From assembly GCA_021234535.1 (NCBI GenBank), contig CM037839.1, forward strand, positions 29,527,475-29,591,474: a stretch of DNA of 64,000 nucleotides. Reading direction: 5' to 3'. Shown one piece after another: positions 1-12,800 of this stretch. Under the pieces are notes generated by a model. It had not been told where the DNA came from, did no database searches, and worked only from the letters and a program-made list of their open reading frames with translations. This stretch comes from Stichopus chloronotus (Eukaryota; Echinodermata; Holothuroidea; Aspidochirotida; Stichopodidae). The number at the start of each line of letters is the position of its first letter. Position 1 is the first letter of the stretch. A program made the translations under genes and the position numbers.

Positions 1-1298
1 AACATAGAGAAGAGTATGCACTAACAATTTCACTATTGTAATCACTGAAGAGGTCAATTCCACAGAGACTGCCATCACTGCAACATTAAGAGCCAATGTG
101 TAAACTATGGCCTACCCATGTGTCACATATGAAATATTACATTCATTGTTCTTGAGATGTTATAGCTAGCTTATACTGGGATCATTAACATTTCATAATT
201 GCTCCATAATAATTCCACCTGTTCATTGGTGTTCAAGCCATCATCACTGATACGATGGTCAATCAACCACTATTGCCTGCACCATACCAGTACATTGCAT
301 AACATTCAGGATTTGAAGAGCAGTCAATTTACAATGTGAAGCAACGTTACACAAGTGTGGAGGAATCCTGTGGTTTGTACATTACATCACATAAGGTGAC
401 TTCCAAGTTAACACTTTTGAATCAAATTTGGTATGATTTTTTAACAAGGTTAGTTCAGATGGGAAAACCTTAGTTACTCTTAGGTAAAAATATCCCATCT
501 AACTCTGATGTGCCTCCCGGTTACGAAGTTTCATTGCTTCAAATGCCGCTACTTTTCTTCGCTCGGTCTCAGGACCATTCTCTCCCATTATTCATCTTGA
601 TAAGATGTAACGCTTTCAAGCAATCAGCAGGCACACTATGCCAACATCGCTCTTCTTTAATTTAATGTAAATGTAACAAACCAGGGTTGAATCACAGGAA
701 CATCCAATTTTTTTCATTTAGTCCTGTCACTACTCATCAGTATAAACCTTCACCATAAACAATATAGACAACCTGTTGGCTATGCATGACATTTATCAGT
801 GTGTCAGACATAAAAAGATAGATGATGTGCCTTGGAGTACGCCTGCTGTTTGTGATTTTATGTAAACATACTTTACTTTGTTGTACCAACTCACTGTGAA
901 GACATTAAATGGATCTTAATGAGAAATGAGCATTTAAAGACAAAAACTCATCACCCCAGACAGTTTCAATTCTCCCAACCACCTACCTCTAGTCCCTCCC
1001 TCAGCCTGTCATAAATTCCTCCACATGTGTAATCAAAACAATGGATCCCTGTGTACGCTGTGTAATACGAGCTGCTCTGCATCTTTCGAATTTGCTGTCG
1101 ATCTAAGAGTACTGTAACTTACAACCAGTTGAGAATTTTGCTTTCCGGGAGGTAGAAATATAGCTTAGGGTGATGCAATACAGCCTTTAAGGGGTTTTTT
1201 TTTTATAAATATCAAGAAATACCTACAATGGATCATCACCAAAATCATTTGGCTTCTTGTGCTTCATTCGGCACACCTACCAACTTTAAAAATCTCAC
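1..1298. other. Left flank, no confirmed gene
   Basis: AT-rich DNA with no recognisable gene apart from the weak relic at 499-650. It should be intron or 3' flank of the minus-strand Ig gene. A poly-T run lies near 1195-1203. Confidence 0.4.
499..650 (-). pseudogene. Possible coding relic or terminal exon fragment
   Basis: On the minus strand two short, charged open segments lie next to each other in different frames. One ends in KALHLIKMNNGREWS before a stop; the other reads from an ATG at 588 through NGPETERRKVAAFEAMKL to a TAG at 499. Together they look like one helical, basic-acidic segment broken by a frameshift, either a decayed coding exon or a transposon fragment. No convincing splice acceptor gives the second frame. 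It could also be chance in a low-complexity region. I do not recognise the family. Confidence 0.2.
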
Positions 1299-1448
1299 CA
1301 AGATTCCCTTTTTGGTGATACGTATAGGGCAGTACGAGAACTTCTTTAAAAGAAAAAAAATGCAGGTGCAAATACATGTTCCTGTGCACACATGAAGATG
1401 CAGGATCATTATTGCAACAGTTACAATAATCAAAACATACCAAAGAGA
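1299..1448 (-). CDS. Possible transmembrane exon of the Ig-domain gene
   Basis: Candidate only. A 150-bp segment lies between an acceptor-like site (TTATTTCTAAAG) and a GTGAGA donor, phase 0 at both ends. It encodes 50 residues with a strongly hydrophobic helix (SLWYVLIIVTVAIMIL), a Cys-rich continuation, then a basic segment (LLKKF, RITKKG), as a membrane span followed by a cytoplasmic juxtamembrane region would. Position and strand suit the gene, which needs a membrane or terminal exon left of 3606. Against it: exon 4 ends in phase 1 while this exon starts in phase 0, so an unseen exon would have to bridge them. Confidence 0.28.
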
Positions 1449-2099
1449 CTTTAGAAATAATAATAATACATCCATAGTTAGATGACCATCTGATCCGGTC
1501 TATATGTCCTGTAAACCTCAAAAAAAAAGCAAGCCCGAAAAAGTTGTAAGCCTGAAGTGTGTAGCATGTACATCAAAAGGCACTGTACTGTACAATGATC
1601 TAGCCAGCTGTTTGTTATTCATAGGACCATTGAATTACTTTTGCACTTCACAGTGTATAGATGCCAGACAGCCACAATGCCAAATTTGAGCTTTGTAGAT
1701 GGCTGATCAGTTTGCAAACCTGCCCTCTATTTTCCATCTCTTCACACTAGCTCACCAGTGGAATGTATAGAAGCAAACATTAGCCAAACATTTAGTAACA
1801 CCAGAAAAAAGTTCAAGATCATCTGGAGGTGGGTAGGACAGAGGTGGGGTACAAATTAATGGCATACTGGATATTTAAGTGACTGGTGTAGGTTCCCCTG
1901 GCTTATTGAATTTTTATCAAGACATACGAATACTGCAGATGGAGCAGCCAAAGGCATGACATTAACTTGATAAGCAGAAGATGAATGGCTTTGAGATTCC
2001 TTGCCAATATTCATAGAAAACAAAGGACAGTACATAGTAATTTTGAAGTTCAAATATCTTCCACTTTGTGGGATGTGATGTCTACAAGTTTACAAACTA

Positions 2100-3180
2100 T
2101 AATCTCAACCGACTTCAAAAAGACCTTTGACCTCTATCAGAAATGACAGAGCTCACCTGCTCATCAAGTTCCACCAATTTTAAGGGCTTGAAGATCTAGC
2201 AACATTCAGTTGTAGAGATAGGTTAGATAATTGATTTTCAAACTTCAACCTATAGTGACCTCAAGTGACCTTGATGTCTATGAAAACTGGTAGGGATCAT
2301 TTACTTACAATGGACTACCATCAAACTGAAGTTTGAAGTTCCATCAACATTCAATTGGTAAAATATCTATCTTAACAGATTTCAGACCTTAACCTCTGGT
2401 GACCTCAAATGACTTTGACCTCTATGAAAAATAATAGGGACCATCTACTTACAATGGACAACCTACATGTCAAGTTTGCACTTCTAGCAACTTTCCCTTA
2501 CTGAAATATCATTTCTACAAGTTTTTCAAACTATGACCTCTACTGACCTCACATGACCTTTGACCTCCATAAAATATTGCAAGGATCATCTACTTATTAA
2601 GACAGACCTATCTTGACCATTTGAAGTTCCAACAACATTCAGTTGCTGAGATATCTCCCTTCAGAGAGTTTCAGACTTTAACCTCTGGTGATCTCAAATG
2701 ACCTTTGACCTCGATGAAAAACACAAGCTATCATCTACTTACAACAGACAACCAACATATCATGTTTGAAGTTCCAGCAACTTTTACTTATGGAAATACC
2801 ATGTTAACAATGACCTCTATTGACCTCTGTTGACCTCTATTGACCTTTGACCTGCATAACAAGAGACAGAATTTATCTACTCATCAATGGCTACTAATGT
2901 GACTTGAATGAAGTTCTAGTGACATTCAGTTGTTGAGATATCTCCCTTAGTTGTTTTCATACTTTAAGCTCTGGTGACATCAAATAACCTTTAACCCTCA
3001 TGAAAAGCAATAGGGGTTTTTTACACACCATGGATACCACCACACCAAATTTGATGTTTGGGCACCTTTACTTTCTTGAAATATTGTGTTTACAAGCCAA
3101 GGCATCACATATGCACATGCACACACACCATCATGACCACATACAGTAGATTCCTTGCCTGCCTTTGCAAAGGAAAAAAT
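2100..3180 (-). repeat. Satellite array (DR1-type monomer), reverse copy of the Helentron-like element
   Basis: About seven degenerate monomers of roughly 140-160 bp. Each carries TGACCTTTGACCT or a close variant, preceded by a weaker TGACCTC copy and followed by a conserved stretch ending in ATCTACTTACAA. The right end has a CA-rich run (about 3110-3130) and then a hairpin-forming GATTCCTTGCC...GCAAAGGAA sequence. Reverse-complemented, this matches the left end of the element at 55350. The array is therefore a reverse-oriented relative whose other end has been lost near 2080. Confidence 0.75.
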
Positions 3181-3372
3181 AAGCAGTTTCATTTTTAATT
3201 TGATTGATAATTCTCTGTTAGAATATATGTCATTGTTTTTTTTTAGATGGAATATATCTTTCTATTTTTTCCAGTTTTCCCCCTTTTTGTTTCCTTTTTT
3301 ATTTCCTTAAATTTTTAATTCTATTCAAAGGGGGGGGGGGGGTCTGGTGGCCACATTTGCCAATGGGCCACA

Positions 3373-3387
3373 GGTTGGACACCCCTG
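3373..3387 (+). repeat. Orphan hAT-like terminal repeat
   Basis: GGTTGGACACCCCTG closely resembles the right end of the hAT-like element at 16594-16865 (GGTTGTCGACCCCTG). It is preceded by GGGCCACA, as in that family. No left end is visible upstream of the poly-G run at about 3330-3342, so this is a remnant. Confidence 0.4.
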
Positions 3388-3605
3388 GTGTAACCAGTGA
3401 AAGAAATTGCATCTAACATCAGAATCACAACCATCTCATATATTAGTTTAGATAGCTACAGCAGTATTATCTGACTTATCAGTCTAGCGAATATATCCAG
3501 GCCACAAAACTGTGAAATCTGACCATACAGCATGAAATGTAGCAAGAAGTGCCTTGATCACAGTACATCATGCAGATGTCTCCATGGATGGAAATTTACA
3601 CTCAC

Positions 3606-3830
3606 CTTTGACCTTGACGGTATAGGATGAAAGGACTCTGCCATCCACCATGCATGAATACTGACCAATGTTAGAAACAGTGAGATTTGTGAGGACCAAA
3701 GTTGAATTTCCCTTGAACAAGATTTCTCCATCTTTGTGCCACTCCACATTTGATTCAGAGTTGGAATTGACAGTGTTGCCACACCCCAATATGGCGTTGC
3801 TCCCTCTGATGTAAACAGAAGGACTGCAGT
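3606..3830 (-). CDS. Ig-domain gene, exon 4 (one Ig C2/I-type domain)
   Basis: 225-bp exon of 75 codons with phase 1 at both ends, the classic one-exon-one-domain Ig layout. The acceptor is TTTTTAAAG after a pyrimidine-rich stretch; the donor is AAAG/GTGAGT. The translation shows the Ig hallmarks in order: a B-strand Cys in AILGCGNTV, the C-strand Trp in VEWHKDG, the DE region with LVLTNLTV, and the F-strand motif GQYSCMV, closing with SSYTVKVKG. The spacing of about 38 residues between the two Cys suits a compact C2 or I-set domain. NSTL and NLTV are N-glycosylation sequons. This is the best-supported exon of the gene. Confidence 0.85.
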
Positions 3831-6800
3831 CTTTAAAAAGTATTAAGAGAAGTTGAAAAATTTTTTATTTAAATTGAGATATTGCATGTACACCAACTTC
3901 AAAAATGGAAACTGACATATTAGGTATTTCCCAAGAACACTGTAGACACATTACAGGATGAAAACAACTCCTACAACAAGCTTCTGTCCACCTATGGTTG
4001 CCAATCCTGGGAAAACACTTTTGAGAGCTGGGGAACGTAACACAAATTCTCTTCCCTCCCCCCATTTGGTCTAAGAAAAGTCAATATATCCCTATATACG
4101 TATTCCCATCAAGAACCGAAAAGAGGAACAAACCATAATGTTTTGGCAAAGCCTTGTAAAGTCACTGTTGTGAGAAACACCTAAATCAGTTCATAAGACC
4201 ACAAAATTGCTGCATTCTGAAAATGCAACTGTATCTGACGTTTGTCTCCCTAAGAACAACATGCATGCATTCATGGATTAGTATTATCCTGCATGGTCAC
4301 AGAGCTAACGGAAACTGCAACACAAACTCATACCAAACGGTAAACAGAAACGAGTCAGCCCAAATGGGGAAGAAAGTACAGTAAGAGATGTCAACTCTCC
4401 ATTCACTTTATGCAGTTTAGCCCTCATGCCCTGCATGCTTTGTGCCAACCATAGGCTGCTTAGATAGTTATGGTGGCACTCAGGATCCCCCAACATTGAC
4501 TTTCATTCCACCCGGCCACTGCTCCATGCCAAACAAAGGAGTCCTGCACCCCTCCATCCATTCCATTGGCAGACATGGGAGCACCTGGAGATGTTGAGTC
4601 TACATTTCCCTTTATTGCAGTTCATCACCATTCTTCAAATGTGGGGAGCAGGGAAACCGATGATACCATATTGCCGCAGGTTCTGCTTCCCCACATTTGA
4701 AAAGCGATCGGCAGCCCAATCTACCATACTAGCCAATAAACATACAAGATCAATGTAACCCGATACTATGTGAATTAGGTTCACTGAATTTCAGTAAATC
4801 TGAAAAATCACTCCTTGCAAAATGCAGATCTAATATTCCATCAAGTTATAAAATGAAAAAATATGGAAACTAACATACCATGTACATCCATGAAATTAAA
4901 GTCCCCTTCATCCTTCTCCCCTCCATTCAATTAAGAAAAAAAAAAGCCCAGTGGGAGGTGGGTGTCATTAATGAAATCTACTTGTTACAATTAATTTGTA
5001 CAATTAAATGATGTCATTTCCTAAATGAACAGAAAAGGGCAGAACAACAAACAGTGGGCTATACACTTAAACAAAACTACCACATTTTACAACTTATGAG
5101 AAAAGGCAACTTTTGTTAAATCACTGGAAGTTGATTGAAATTAAACATTTTTTATTCTTTTGTCATAGCACTTCATTTGACTGAAGTATAGCTTCACCCT
5201 TGTACTACAATGCAATTCACAATCAGTTCATACAATGTTTTAAAAAACAATTCAAGAGGTGCATAAGTCTTAAGTCGAACAGCATTATAAGTTTTGTTCA
5301 TTGGAAGGCACTACAGTAATTCAAAACCAATGCCAATATCGTATTTATAACTCAAGACACTGTATTGTTGTTTGTAGAAACACAACTCTGCAGGCCAAAG
5401 AAGATTTTTATGTTGTTTTCTCAAGGTTAAAGAAATGTCTAAATAGTACTGCTAAGTTAAGTCTTTGTGGTTCTTTGAAATTGAATCGCTTCCATTTGCA
5501 TATAATGTAAAGGCACAACTTTCTAATAGATACTTTTTCAAATTCAACTCCCACTATGTACAAGCTATTGAGACATCGATACAAAGGGAAAAATTTCTCT
5601 AAGATTTATGAAGGTTCAGATGTCTTCAGTTGCTAATCATTTTGAAGATTTTTCATGCACCTGAAGATTTTTCATGCACCTGAATTCATTTTTACTGTTA
5701 CTTGAATTGTTCCCTATTGTGCATTATAGATAATTGTCAACATTCAGTGTCACATGCTGTGGTGCAGCAAACATTATTCACAACAGACTTCCCTAACTGT
5801 AACATCATTTTAAGAAACATACCTTTTATATTAGTATTCTCTAAAAATCGATAAAATCTCTCACCACAATTGCTGGATGCGATCATTATTTCTGCATCCA
5901 GCTACGACAGAAGTCGGAGTCTCACTTGGCAACAATGGACATTAAGTGTGTCTGTAATTAATCAAACGCTTTGATCAAGCTGAGAATGTCAACGACCCTC
6001 CAGCATCTTTACATCAGGAGTAACTATGTTCTATCTGCAGCAGCTGGCCTTTTCTTCTCTTTGATAAAACACTCTCATGAATCTACTCAGTAAGTACAGA
6101 ACAATAAAGTGTTTAGTTTCTCATGATGATCACGCACCATTAAGTTCACATCAGTCTTTTATGACTACTATCAAGACAAGAAGCTATGAATGATGTTCAC
6201 AACACATGCCCCTGATAAACTGGATTCAGAGTGAGCAAAGTTCAATTATCAATGAAATGCCAACTGGACCCCCTACCGAACATTGACTTTATACTCTGAC
6301 AACGTAATTCATCCAGCAGCACCCCAAATTATTTTTAGAGGAGAGTTTATTTACTCAGCATCCCTGCATAAATCAAAAACAGAATGCACAGTGGCAACTA
6401 AACATTACCATGCCTTGCATGGGCAACTGTTAATTGGAAATGCCAGTTAAACATCTAATTTTTATTCTTATCAATATAGTTTCAAGTCCATTAGAATCTT
6501 GACTGAAGTGAGTAAAGCAAAAAGCGTAATTACCACAATGCAGTCAGTGCAGGCCGCACTTCATCTACCAACAAAAACATCACATTTACATTAGGTAACT
6601 TTATAACACCAACACTTCCCCGCAACTCACTGGTGTGGGTATTCACGAGTAAATACCCCTTGCTCACACTATCACATAGTCAGACTCGCTAGTTCAGACA
6701 CTGACTCAAAACTAATCTTGCACCGCGCCCTCTATACCCTAGCTCTGCCTGGTTAGACTTTGGCTTTACTGGCTCACACATGGTTTTTTCTGAAGTGCTC

Positions 6801-9800
6801 TTTACATCTACAATCTTGGACAAAATTGTTGGGACACTTTGCCATACCTTGCAAATATAATACTGAATTTTAGGTGAGAGGATAAGATGAAACCCCGCTA
6901 CCCTTTCCAATGTTGCGCTATAAGAGTGACTGCACACTTTGAACAGTAATCCTGTAGCCAACTTTGAATGGGGGCACGGGGTGTCCCAAGGTATTTGGTC
7001 CAAGATTGTAGGGTTGGTAGATTTATAACACCAACAATCATTGTAATCATGCTGACAGAAGTTTATGACAAAAAAAAAACTGAAATCATCACTGTAAACA
7101 TTTGTCTGGTTTCATACATTTGTTTAACTTACTTATGTACACAAATAGGACTCATTGGCAAGAATTCCTTGACAAAAGATATTTCACCTACTTCTCTTTA
7201 TTTGAAAAATTCAGTACTTTTTTGGGTTGACAGTACTTACGATATAATACAGTAATAATAAAGTCTCCGTCTAATCATGGAAAACCAAAGTCTTGATAGC
7301 ACTAAACATACATGGAGCATTCTCAGGGGATATTAATGGCTGTGGCTGACATTAACTATTACAGGAAATTGAAAAAAAAAAGACCACTAGCATTGCTCCC
7401 AAGAGTCCTTTGTCCTTCTGCTCTTTTTTTTTTTCAAAACGAAAACTTCAACTTAACGTGCTGCAGGTATGAAAATGCGGTTCCATACTATGCATTGCGC
7501 TCGCATAAAGCATTAAGGTTGACGGAGAATGCTGCCAGTTGCCGCCAGATACATTTTATGTGTACGGTACACAAATACAATGATCAGGAAGTAGATCAGT
7601 ACGTTGATCATGGACTCCACTTATAACATGAGAATCATTACAGCTCCCAGATGGGATAAGCTATATTTCTTGTTTCCTTTTGCCATTTGAATTTGTATGG
7701 TTTACATGGCACAATTCATTGATTTCATCCCAAATGCAATTACTTAGGTCAAGGAAATGCACTGGAGTTTTGTCTCCTCATAATAATACTTTTGTTCAGT
7801 TCACCTGAGTTCTATTACAAAGTCATGTACAAACCAGAAGTGGACACTTCTTTAAATCATACCACAAACTGCTGCAATGGAAACCAAATGTCAATATCAA
7901 TACCGTGGAAGGAAGTAGTCACTTTTCATGCTAAGTTACATCTTTGGCTGGGGTAAGCCTTGGCAAACTCTCAAGTGGTTTTGCTTTGATTGACAGTTGA
8001 CTCAAAAGATGCAGAGTAGCTCATACACAACATATGTAGGGGCTTCACTGTTTTGGAGGAGTTTTAGACTGCAGGCTGTGGGAGGGACTACAATCTTGGA
8101 CAAAACCCCGTGGGATACTCGGCTCTCCTTTCAATGTTGGCTACAGGATTACTGTTCACAGGATACATTCACTCCTTCAGTGCAATGTTGGAAAGGGGCA
8201 TGGGGTTTCCTGTTATCCTCGGAACTAAGACTACTGTAGGATTGTAATTGCAAAGTATGTCAAAGTGTCCCAACAGTTTTGTCCAAGATTGAAGAAGTGG
8301 CTGGGAGAATTGCAACTACCTGGAGCGACGAATACCTGCCGTTAAACTGGATAGAAGAACTATGATTATAGGGTGCACTGTATCATAATCTAAAACAAAT
8401 ACCAAATTGTGATTGACCAATGTTAATATGGTACTTATGTGCAAAACCAGACACTAAGATGATTCTTGAAAAAGACAAAAGTGGAAGGCTATGAGGAATG
8501 TGTACAATTGGATTTGTTATTATCCTAATATGATTAATTTTGGTCATCAAATTCAGCAGAAGAGGGTACTAAAAAGGCTCAGATTGCACCAGACAGCTCC
8601 TGGATGCTGAGGGCCTTAAGGGCCCTAGGACGCCTCTCCCTGGACTTCAAAATTCACACTCGTCATGAAACGCTTTCTGGTATCTCACTCCCAGACACTC
8701 TGTCAACTTGGCATCTCTGGGTTAAGTATATGTATTTGCAACTCAGAGAAGTTCTTTTTTTTTTTGAAAAGTGTAAACACAATTAACTTGTAAGCCCAAT
8801 TTTTAAGAACAAGTTCCAGCTGATGTTAATTGTAACTACGGTACAATATTTAGACACTGAACAGCAAATGGTAAATCTAGCTTCCTAATTGCTGTGAAAT
8901 ACAGAAATTCCCCAATTCTCAAATCGATTACGTAAAGAAACAGATACTGATCAAGCAGTGATATGGAACTCTATTGAGGTGCGATGAAACTCTCTAAATA
9001 TCAAAGTTAAATGGATATAAAAACCAATCCCCAAAGAAAAAGCTGATACTTGGTGAGCTTCCAATGTTTCAAATTCAACCATACCAACTAATTCTGCAAG
9101 TTCTGGGTTAATGTGGAAGCTTCAAAACAATGGCATGCATAAGAGAGAGTGATAAATGACATTACGTGCAGTAATAATGTGGGTGATTAATGTGAGGGGA
9201 ATGTTTCTATCTTTGTGAAGTTCAGTAACCTCTTCAATCTTTGTTCTGTACCATAAAGGATATTAAAATAGACATTTAAATGATCCATTAACATATATCA
9301 ATAACTGATTCATACTGCCTTCCTTAAAATTTTAACCATACTTACAAGGATGCAAATTACTGATGTAAAAAAAAGAAGATTTAAACGGATACATGCATAC
9401 TGTATGATTAAAACCAAGGATGGTGCAGATGGAGCGAAGGCTGGATCTTTCCACAGCAATGGTAAGTAAACCAGCAAATGACCTTCAACTTAAATATTCA
9501 TTGAATGCAGGCTCACGAAAATGATGTGAATTAATTTATAAATTTCATCACTAGAAAAGAATTGATGAGAGTTCTGTTCTCTAGAAATAATTCATCAGTA
9601 AGATTCCATTAGACGCATGAGACAGTTGGTGAGGCATGTAAATAAAGGGCCTGCATATATTTAACTCCCTGTTTGAAATCATTGACATGTAAAGCATCTA
9701 AGCTTAAAGCACACATAAGACAATACTGGTATGCACTGATTAACAATTGACAAAGTCTTCAATAGAAACATGTTGCAAATCCTCCATCTTCTGCCCGGGT

Positions 9801-12800
9801 CATCCTATCCCTGGTTCATTCTCTCACTGGGTTATCTTCTTCCTAGGTCATCCTTTCCCTGGGTCATCCTCTCCTTATGTCACCCTCTCCTAGGGTCATC
9901 CTCTCCCTAGGTCATCCTCTCCCTGGGTCATCATCTCCGTGGGTCATGCTCTCCCTGGGTCATTCTCTACCTGGGTCAACTTCTATCTGGGTCATTCTCT
10001 CCCTGGGTCATCCTCTCCCTTGTTCATCCTATCCCTGGGTTATCTTTTCCCTGGGTCATCCTCTCCCTGGGTCATCCTCTACATGAGACATCTCTCCCTT
10101 TTCTTAACTTCTCCCTGGGTCATCCTCTCCCTAGGTCATCCTCTCCCTGGGTCATCATCTCCGTGGGTCATGCTCTCCCTGGGTCATTCTCTACCTGGGT
10201 CAACTTCTATCTGCGTCATTCTCTCCCCGGGTCATCCTGTCCCTTGTTCATCTTATCCCTGGTTTATCTTTTCCCTGGGTCATCCTCTCCCTGGGTCATC
10301 CCCTACATGAGACATCTTCTCCCTTTTCTTAACTTCTCCCTGGGTCATCATCTCCCTAGGTCATCCTTTCCCTGGGTCCCCTTCTCCCTGGGCCATCCTC
10401 TCCATGGGTCATACTCTCCCTGGGTTATCCTCTGCCTGGGTCATCCTCTCCCTGGGTCATCTGCTCCCTGGGTCATCCTCTTTGTGGGTCATCCTCTGCC
10501 TGGGTCATCCTCTCCCTGGGTCATCCAGTCATAGCTCGCATTCCACTACCTTCTCCTTCCAAAACATTTCCCACTTTTCTCAATCCCAAGCTTATTTCCT
10601 ATCCCTACCAACCCACCAGTGCAGTTGTATTAGTTCATTCACGCTCTCTTTCCCATGCCGCACAGTGAATGACCTAACTGCCATCATCATTTGCTTAAAG
10701 TACGTGTAACACTGTGTTCTGCTAAAATTTGTATTCAGTTACTTTTGTTCTATCAACTTGTCTGTCTTGTTGTTAAAACATTACTTTTTTGTCTTTCCAA
10801 ACATGAGACTTGAATTTGTGGTTTTCAGTCAGACTTTGGGGTTAAAGAGAACTACCTTCAATCTCCTGATATTGATATGATCCACAGATTGATCAGGATG
10901 GGATAAATGACCTTGGACACTCCCCCCCCCTCCAACAGATAACGATTAAAAAGAAAAGTAACCTTCTGAGTGGGTTTTGCAGTATATCACATGATGGTAA
11001 ATGACCAGGGACTATTTGTCAAGGGGATATTGTCCTGCAGCCAAATTTAGACACTATTTTCCTTCCAACATATGCACTTCAGAGACCTGTTATTGGATTA
11101 AAGGGAAATAGAGCGTTTAGAGTACACCGACATGACATGCAAAAGAAAATAACGGTAATCATTGTTAAACCATTTAGTCTCATTAATAAACATCTACCAA
11201 AGCCTCATCTCCTCAAAACATTGTGCATGTGATGAGTAACAGAAGATGCATTATTTGAATTTTGAAAAGTTTGGGTGAACAAATTAGTGTTGAGTAACAA
11301 ATAACTGAATTTCAATCTGTGAGGAGTTTATTTCTTGAAAAGACGGCTGCTGTCCTTCCTTATTTTGAATAATCTATCATTCTACGTCCACAAACATTGG
11401 TTTAAAAAATATGGATGTTTCTCATAAAACAAACGCCCTATTTCCCTTTAAATACAAAGGGCAAAGTAGATTGAGAAGAACAATTTAAGTTATGAGCATA
11501 TGCTAGTACACTGGAAATTGAAAAGTCCCTAAAAATTGTCAGGGCTGATTCATACACACTTAGAACCTGACCCACAGTTTGGGACCAAAGTAATCTGCAA
11601 ATGTTGGAGTTTCATCCAGTGACTAAATATTTTCATGAGCACATTTTGGCACAATATTTACTACAACAAGTACAAAATGGGAATACCAGCTTGGCACGAA
11701 GGAATGTTTGGACAGATAGACCCAACACTACATTTATAAACTTAATACAGAGGCAAAATATTCAAATGAGCTCAGGCCCAACAAGAAGACCCAGACATTC
11801 GCCGCAAAGTGGGTTTAACAATTCAGAAAATGATGAGGCTGAAAGATCAAAATCCAACAAGAAAGCAATGTTAAGCAGATAATAGAACAACTACTTTAAC
11901 ATAGATATAGAAAGGATGGGCACTTGTTTGATAGCACAGTTCTTATGAAATACAGGATAAGAAAGTTACAACAACATTAATGACAACATAAATCTGGGAA
12001 GTGAAAAACAATAACAGAATGAGCAAAGTGTAACACGATATTATAGCATTTTCTTTCCAACCATTATGTTGGCAGGTCACATTAGTTAAACTGAAATAAT
12101 GATTTTTAATTTAAGGATAATGGGAGCAAACTGGTTTAATCAAACATCGGTGCAGACATTTCCCAGTCACCATGGAGATTAATGCAAGAAATACAGTACT
12201 TGCAAAGTCTCCCAGAACTATGTAATATATTTTGAGAATGAACATAAATGTAGACTGGATTGTAGCAAGAAAGTAATCAAATGTAAAATACAGCATGAAG
12301 TGGACGTCCTGTCATATTGTACTCATTTTACTTGAAGTAAACAACTTGCAGTATAAATTTCAGTACCAAAATACTGCAGCAGTGAAATTTTCAGTTCACT
12401 CTTGAATTAAGCTGACAGGTGAAACATGTGTACAGTAATATGCAATGCACACAAGTATTGTTTACTCAGAATTATTGCAAGAACAAAGATTTACTCTCAC
12501 TGCCAAACCTTGTGAAAATATAAACGAATAGTAGTGTTTCATAAAAGTATTGTAGAGAGCTGTTTAGAAACAGACATTTTCAAATGACTATCATGCATAG
12601 CCTCCACGACACTGCTGAACCACTATAGAAACTGACGAACGTAAAGTCCGTCAGGGAACTGCAACATGCATGAGTTGAAGGATTAAAACGGTTTTAAACA
12701 CTGTCTGATTGAAGTACCTATTAAACCTATCTATCTATTGTGACAGTCATTATTCTCTGCTGATGGAAAAATTCTAGCTCCATGCACTGCCTTTTAAGGG

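Noticed and set aside
1264..1521. Alternative minus-strand frame (VSLVCFDYCNCCNN...) that would be in phase with the Ig exon
   Set aside because: Phase-compatible but composition is unlike a membrane or tail region, and it ends at a stop without a polyadenylation context; not preferred over the hydrophobic frame, which itself is weak.
9877..10709. Overlapping 69-123-codon plus-strand frames
   Set aside because: Pure products of the 16-bp minisatellite, open in all three frames.
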